Source of the DNA: Benincasa hispida
Taxonomy: Eukaryota > Streptophyta > Magnoliopsida > Cucurbitales > Cucurbitaceae
Assembly: GCF_009727055.1 (NCBI RefSeq)
Contig: NC_052357.1
Coordinates: 4,123,200-4,187,199 of the forward strand
Reading direction: 5' to 3'
Length of the DNA stretch: 64,000 nt
Of this stretch, positions 59,036 to 64,000 are shown in pieces (position 1 is the stretch's first letter; each line of letters opens with the position of its first letter). The notes below the pieces were generated by a model. The model was not told where the DNA came from, made no database searches, and saw nothing but the letters and a program-made list of their open reading frames with translations. Position numbers and translations under genes: made by a program.

Positions 59036-59860
59036 GCAAGCGACCTAATTCCAAATGAAAGATTTGGGAGAGGCTTAGTTTGTTCTGGGTATACAGATCT
59101 TTCAGGATCGTAAGAATAGAATGTTAGCACTGTCTCTGGCATCGTACATTGACAAGATGTTGCTTAAGTACTCAATACAGAACTCTAAAAGGGGCCTACA
59201 CCATTCAGGCATGGAGTCACTTTGTCTAAGGACATGTGTCCTAAGACGCCTCAAGAGGTTGAAGAGATGGGATGGGTCCCATATGCATCTGTCGTTGGCA
59301 GTTTAATGTACGTGATGCTCTGTACTAGGCCAAACATCTACTACACTGTGGGAATAGTCAATAGGTGTTAGTCTAATCTAGGCAGGGGTCACTGGACTGC
59401 AGTTAAGAACATTCTCAAATATCTTCGAAGAACATGGACTACATGCTTGTGTATGCATCTAAGGATTTGATTTACTAGATACACAAATTTTGACTTTCAG
59501 ACTGATAAAGACTCTCACAAGTCCAATTTAGGGTGAATTTTTACTCTTAACGAAGGAGCTGTAGTGTGTCAAAACACTAAGTAGGGGTGCATCACCGACT
59601 CCACTATAGAGGCCGAGTACATATCGGCTTGCAAAGCTGCTAAGAAGGTCGTATGGCTTAAGAAGTTCCTGACAGAACTAGAAGTTTTTCCAGATATGTC
59701 TAGAACCATCAGTCTGTATTGTGACAAAGATATGTCTAGTGCATTGAAGGGACGTGATCATCACGAAGATTTCTTTGGAGCACAACGTTATTGACCCATT
59801 TACGAAGGCTCTCATGGCTATAGTGTTTGAGGGTCACTTTCGGACCATGGGTCTACGGGA
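59036..59860 (+). pseudogene. Copia pol, part 3: end of RT and RNase H
   Basis: Reads FQMKDLGEA, LSLASYIDKMLLKYSIQNSK, AMLCTRPNIYY-like RT end, then RNase H fragments (FQTDKDSHKSNLG, FTLNEGAVV, IEAEYISACKAAKKVVWLKK, YCDKDMSSALKGRDHH). Several stops and at least two frame changes. The D...E...D residues of RNase H are partly readable. Confidence 0.82.
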
Positions 59861-59979
59861 CTGGCCGCAGCTGGACTAGGGCAAGTGGGAGATTTTATTG
59901 TACTGGGCCTTAGTGTCCTAGTTTATTGTTTTGTACTAGTTTTTGTACACCCCACTCGCTTTAGGACAAGTGGGAGATT

Positions 59980-61912
59980 GTTGGGGATGATTCCCTAAAG
60001 TATCATGTCCTGTAGTTTGTAAACACATTTTGTACGAATGCTTGTGATGTATAATATATGATATTTACTTCACTTCTTGACTTTACACATTGGATGTTTT
60101 ATTTGCTTTAGCATAAACCAATAAACTAAAATCCCTAGTTGTCATTATGTAATTTAATCATGTATGTGGTGACATACAAGTGGATCATGTCTTAAGTGAT
60201 AAACTAAATAGTCTGTAGTATATGAATATAGGAGGAAAATCTTATCCTGGTGACACTACAGTGTTAACGTCTTGTTATATAACGTCGTTCATGACAGAGA
60301 CTTCACTTCACTAGGATGACCATAGATAACATGACCTCAGTCTTGAGTGAATTGGGAACTCCTACCATTGAGGACAATCCTTTGATTTGCATGGGTACGA
60401 GTGGCCAGGTCTCCGACTCAAACCTACCATTTTGGGGATTCGTCTGATTTGGGAGCTGGGAACTCAGCTACACAAGATGGAATTCACTTCTTCCCCTAAG
60501 TAGGGGTAAGTAGATAGATTTCTCTCTTAAAAGCTGATCCTGGGGCTTGAACAATGTGGCGCCACACACCTTCTCATGGCTTGGAAGTTGTTCACACATA
60601 GTAGGACTATGTTGTATTTTTCATTAGAGGGATTAGTGGTACTTAAGGAGAAAGATGTAACTACAGGGGCAAAACGATAAATTGGCCCAACTGTACTTAC
60701 GAGTATCTGTGAAAGGTTATCAAACTAATGATTGGTTATATCCGATGGACACAGAAATATATCTGTGGTAAGGAGAGTTCAACTATCGGTCTTTAATGGA
60801 ATGCCTGGTAGTTAACGGATGGTGGATCTGTTGCTAAAGAGTTTGTCAGCTATTCACGTATCGTTGGAGCTTCGAGCCATAGGTCCATAAGGTCCCCTTG
60901 GCAGCTTGGATTCAAGTTGGTAATCAGTTTTTGGGTCAATTTAAAATGTTCAAATTGACAAGAAGGAGTTCGATGATATATGATATAATTGAACTGGTTG
61001 ATTATATATGATATGATTGACTTTATGTATGGGATAAATTAATTTAGAGGAAATTGGATATAAATATGATTTATATCTAATGGAGGAGAAAACACTATGG
61101 GTTATATGTGATATTAAACTATAGGTTATGAATATAATATGATTATATTTATTATTTATTAATTTGGAAATTATGGGATAATTGGCCACCGTTTTCTCTG
61201 TAGCCGTGCGTTATTGGGAAGTTCCATTCAGTTTTCCTAACTGAAGAACAAAATGAAAATTGTTTTCATTTTGCAAAGATATTGAAAGGACAGGGTTAAT
61301 AGCTCATTGAGTGTTTTTCATTCGATCGGTTAGTAAATCAGAGCCTATACGATAGTTTGTATTTACTGCTCGATCGCTTACACGCGCACATATCTACTAG
61401 ACGATCGCTCACTTTTTCTAATCGATCACCTAGCGCCCGAGCTTTACTAAACGATCGTATAGATGATCACTCAGCTTTTCTTACAAGATCGTGTACTTTG
61501 CCTAAATGATCAAGCACCCTGTCTATACGATAGACGCCTCTTTCTCCCACTTGTTTGATCGTTGTATATGATCTCTTTTCCTCCTCCCCTCTACCAAATT
61601 CGAAAAAAGCCCACTTTTTGGATTCTCACTCCCAGAATACTAAGGGCTCCAAATGGTGGTGTCGTCCCCATCTTCCTGCGTTCATGTGAAGACGTTCGTG
61701 GTAGACGACCGGGGTGTTGCTGAACGAGAGCCTGACGTTCCAGCAAGAGCGGAAGCTTCCGTTCGTGGAAAGAGTGAGATTTCAAGTGAAGAAAGTTTTC
61801 AACTGGTAAGTTTACTCGTTCTCTTGTTTATTGATGTCTGAGCATGCCAGTAATTTAGTCGTTTGATGCATATCTGTATGTGTGAATGTAAATGTGGTAA
61901 TTCTGTCACAAT
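59980..61912 (+). repeat. 3' LTR of the Copia element, subfamily A
   Basis: Starts TGTTGGGGATGATTCCCTAA directly after the purine tract. Matches 34,564-35,990 and 21,925-23,987. The match fades near 61,912 (TAATTCTGTCACAATTTTG), so the terminal TTCTTCA is not found. Confidence 0.85.
61320..61570 (+). repeat. CGATCG-type motif array (3' LTR)
   Basis: Variants include CTCGATCGCTTAC, CTAGACGATCGCTC, CTAATCGATCACC, CTAAACGATCGTATAG, AGATCGTGTAC and CTAAATGATCAAGC at 20-40 bp spacing. Confidence 0.8.
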
Positions 61913-62156
61913 TTTGTCACATGTAAATTTTTCGAATATGATGTAACCGGGATCAAAATGGACACCTTAACACAAGATAGAATGACATATTTTCGTAGAC
62001 AATATGCCATTCAGATTTTGGCAAATAGAAGCATTATTTCAGAAGTTTGTAAACTTTTTTGTAATTAATGGTTGAAATGATGAATGAAAATTTATAGTTG
62101 ACTTAGATTGTTTTTGTAATTAATGGTAAGGATATATCAAAAAATCATCAAAGTAT

Positions 62157-62520
62157 ACTAATTCTCGACTGGGCCCATACAACTAGGTGCCAATTCTCGG
62201 TCAGGCTCATGCAACAAATCATAAAAGAATACTAATTCTCGGTTGGGCCCATGCAACTAGGCATCAATTCCTGACTGGGCTCATGCAAAAAATCATAAAA
62301 GAATACTAATTCCCAGTCGGGCCCATACAACTAGGTCCAATTCCCGACCGGGCTCATGCAAAAGATCATAAAAGAACAATAACTCCTGGCTGAACCCATA
62401 CAACTAGGCATAAATTCTCGACCAAGCTCATGCAAAATACCATCAAAGTATACTAATTCCCGGCTGGGTCCATGTAACTAGGAGCCAATTTATGATCGGG
62501 CTCATGCAAAATATAATACA
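62157..62520. repeat. 74-bp tandem repeat, five copies
   Basis: Units begin near 62,157, 62,231, 62,305, 62,379 and 62,452. Each has two related halves: AATTCTCGACTGGGCCCATA with CAACTAGG, and AATTCTCGGTCAGGCTCATG with CAAAAATCATAAAAG. The spacing is regular while the units have diverged by point changes. It lies just beyond the MULE remnant. Confidence 0.85.
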
Positions 62521-62697
62521 AAAATCATCCAAATCCATAAAAACCATAAAGATGATGGACATAATTAGTAATAAAAAAATCTGTACATCACTTGACGATA
62601 TTGAAAGGTTGATTGCATGTCATTTTGTTTTGACCTCATTGCCCACATCTAGAACACCTGTGGACTTGATGAAATAAACCTGCAGAAGGAAATCTTG

Positions 62698-63392
62698 TTA
62701 TTCGTGGGCGATAGGATTAATATTTCGAACCATGCTTGCAACAATCGCATGTGAACAAGGGATTTCATAATAATCAAACTTTCTACAAGTGCATGTTCTT
62801 GCATGAATATTTACACGGCCTCCCAACTTACGACAAGTGCATGTTCTTGAGTGAATATTTACACAGCCTCCCAAACCTCCATCTATCACCTAGAACTCAT
62901 GTTGGTCAATTGGCCTAACTTCATGTCTGCTTGCTTTGTCTGCCATGTCATAAATTATTGCCATCGTATAGTCCGACAGTCTTGACGTACTGTTTGATGC
63001 ATCCGTTCAACATTTGTAAGATAAGTCTTGTAACCAACCTCTAATATGGTCTAGAAATGACGTGATTGGTAATTTTCGTGCATCTTTTAACACTTCTTTA
63101 ATACACTTTGCGAGATTTGTCGCCATTTGATTGTACCTTCTGTTACATTGATACACCCTAGCCCACTACTCAAAACCAATATCTTCTAGGTATTTGCGTA
63201 GGCTTGGATACCCTGCAAATTGACTCCAATGATAGTTGAACACAGACTCACTACTTGCCTTGGCTGCTTTGTCGAAATATTCAAAATATCTTTATTTTTA
63301 AAATTAATTCATAAATTAGCTTTCAAGTGATGGATGCAGATATCATGAAATGCTTCTGGGAAGACCATGATAATTTCCTTTTTTATGTTAGG
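62698..63392 (-). pseudogene. Mutator-like (MULE) transposase C-terminal part with SWIM zinc finger
   Basis: The minus strand reads MVFPEAFHDICIHHLKANL, then after a frameshift SESVFNYHWSQFAGYPSLRK and YLEDIGFE, RYNQMATNLAKCIKEVLKDA, LPITSFLDHIR, and finally a SWIM finger TCTCRKFDYYEIPCSHAIVA (62,698-62,889) with CxC...CxH intact. The first half of the finger occurs twice in a row (VNIHSRTCTCRKLGGR, then VNIHARTCTCRKF). MULE transposases cut and reinsert the element; SWIM binds DNA. The N-terminal DDE part is missing: an Athila LTR begins at 63,393. Stops and frameshifts are present. Confidence 0.8.
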
Positions 63393-64000
63393 TAATAACG
63401 AGTAGAAATGCACGTTAACATAGTGCTAACTTCTTAAACAATGCTGGCTTGCATTGATAGAACATGTTAAATTGCATCCATTAAGCATCAATTTCATAAT
63501 ATTGCGGTCGCATGCGTTCATTGCATAGGAATAGTTGATCTTTGTATTTTTATGCAGAATATGTATTGACGCAAGTCAGAAATTGCGATCATAAGAAATC
63601 ATTGGTCGAGCGCAGCATGACCGCAAGGCTTTGTGGTGATCGTGTTCGCAAACATTTGCTCAAGAAGGATTGCTGCAACTTGGTCGGCGCAACATGGTGG
63701 GTGCATCTGGGTGAAAGGCTAAGTAATCACGATGGGACAGAAAGATGATGACAGTTGAATCCGAATTAAGTTGACAACCGCTAACGATAACAGTCAGGGA
63801 ATTAAAGTCATCTCATCTGTGTAATCATAAGAGAGAAGCCGCCGTTCACATTGGATGTTCTATAAATACCAAAGGCAACCTTCAGAAAAGGGGTTCACGA
63901 GTTCAAAATCTCATACGTTCGGATCGCACGTCTTTGTTCATAGTTTCCTTTCAATCAAGGCGGATGCGAGAGAGGAAGGTTGTGCCAACAGATCGTTTCT
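63393..64000 (+). repeat. Athila LTR, cut by window end
   Basis: Starts TAATAACGAGTAGAAATGCA (TG decayed to TA), corresponding to 57,365. It continues with GCGGTCGCATGCGTTCAT and TGGTCGAGCGCAGCATGACC. Same direction as the solo LTR at 57,365. It interrupts the MULE transposase. Confidence 0.85.

Larger units (their letters stand above)
41263..61912 (+). mobile_element. Copia element with nested insertions
   Basis: From left to right: the last 29 bp of a 5' LTR (ending GAGTTCCTTCA), a primer site at 41,294, a long leader, gag from 45,652, pol from about 46,510, a purine tract GGACAAGTGGGAGAT before 59,980, and a 3' LTR. Removing three insertions (reverse LTR 41,759-43,772, Athila 47,755-56,370, solo Athila LTR 57,365-59,035) leaves one collinear Copia of about 8.3 kb. 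Most of the 5' LTR is lost. The coding parts carry many stops. Confidence 0.8.

Overview
This is a stretch of plant nuclear DNA: AT-rich, with spliceosomal introns and a plant-specific ankyrin/PGG gene, and otherwise built almost entirely from old transposable elements. The LTR and pol families resemble ones I recall from cucurbit genomes (Cucumis and relatives). That placement is an inference from memory, not a search result.

Layout. 1-1.8 kb is a Copia LTR (subfamily B), and 2.0-5.5 kb is a decayed Copia pol on the minus strand. 6.5-9.25 kb holds the only host protein gene that looks intact, a three-exon ankyrin-repeat membrane protein of the ACD6/ITN1 type. The 3' end of a LINE starts about 28 bp after its stop codon. 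9.7-12.2 kb is very AT-rich and repetitive. 12,181-30,918 is an 18.7 kb Ty3/Gypsy element of the Tat/Ogre type on the minus strand, closed by two LTRs and a matching 5-bp target duplication (ATGAT). It carries gag, protease, reverse transcriptase, two RNase H domains and integrase. Antisense to these it carries an intron-containing ORF resembling the plant mobile domain, next to a tandem-repeat block. Copia and Athila LTRs are nested in its pol.

30.9-33.4 kb is AT-rich repeat DNA. 33.46-34.56 kb is a DUF1985/Ulp1-protease remnant of the kind carried by MULE transposons, cut off by a Copia LTR. 34.56-40.8 kb is a deleted Copia element. 41.3-61.9 kb is another Copia element (gag, zinc knuckle, protease, integrase, reverse transcriptase, RNase H on the plus strand). 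It is broken by a reverse LTR in its leader, by an 8.6 kb Athila-type Gypsy element in pol (47,755-56,370, target duplication CTACC) and by a solo Athila LTR (57,365-59,035). 62.1-63.4 kb is a MULE transposase remnant with a SWIM zinc finger and a 74-bp tandem array. The window ends in another Athila LTR.

No element looks coding-competent: every pol has frameshifts, stops or deletions, and several stops are explained by C-to-T decay. The least explained signals are the spliced antisense ORF inside the Tat element and a short-motif array (core TAAACGATCG) that recurs in every Copia subfamily-A LTR and leader seen here. The single N at 41,649 sits between two identical 62-bp copies and probably marks an assembly join.
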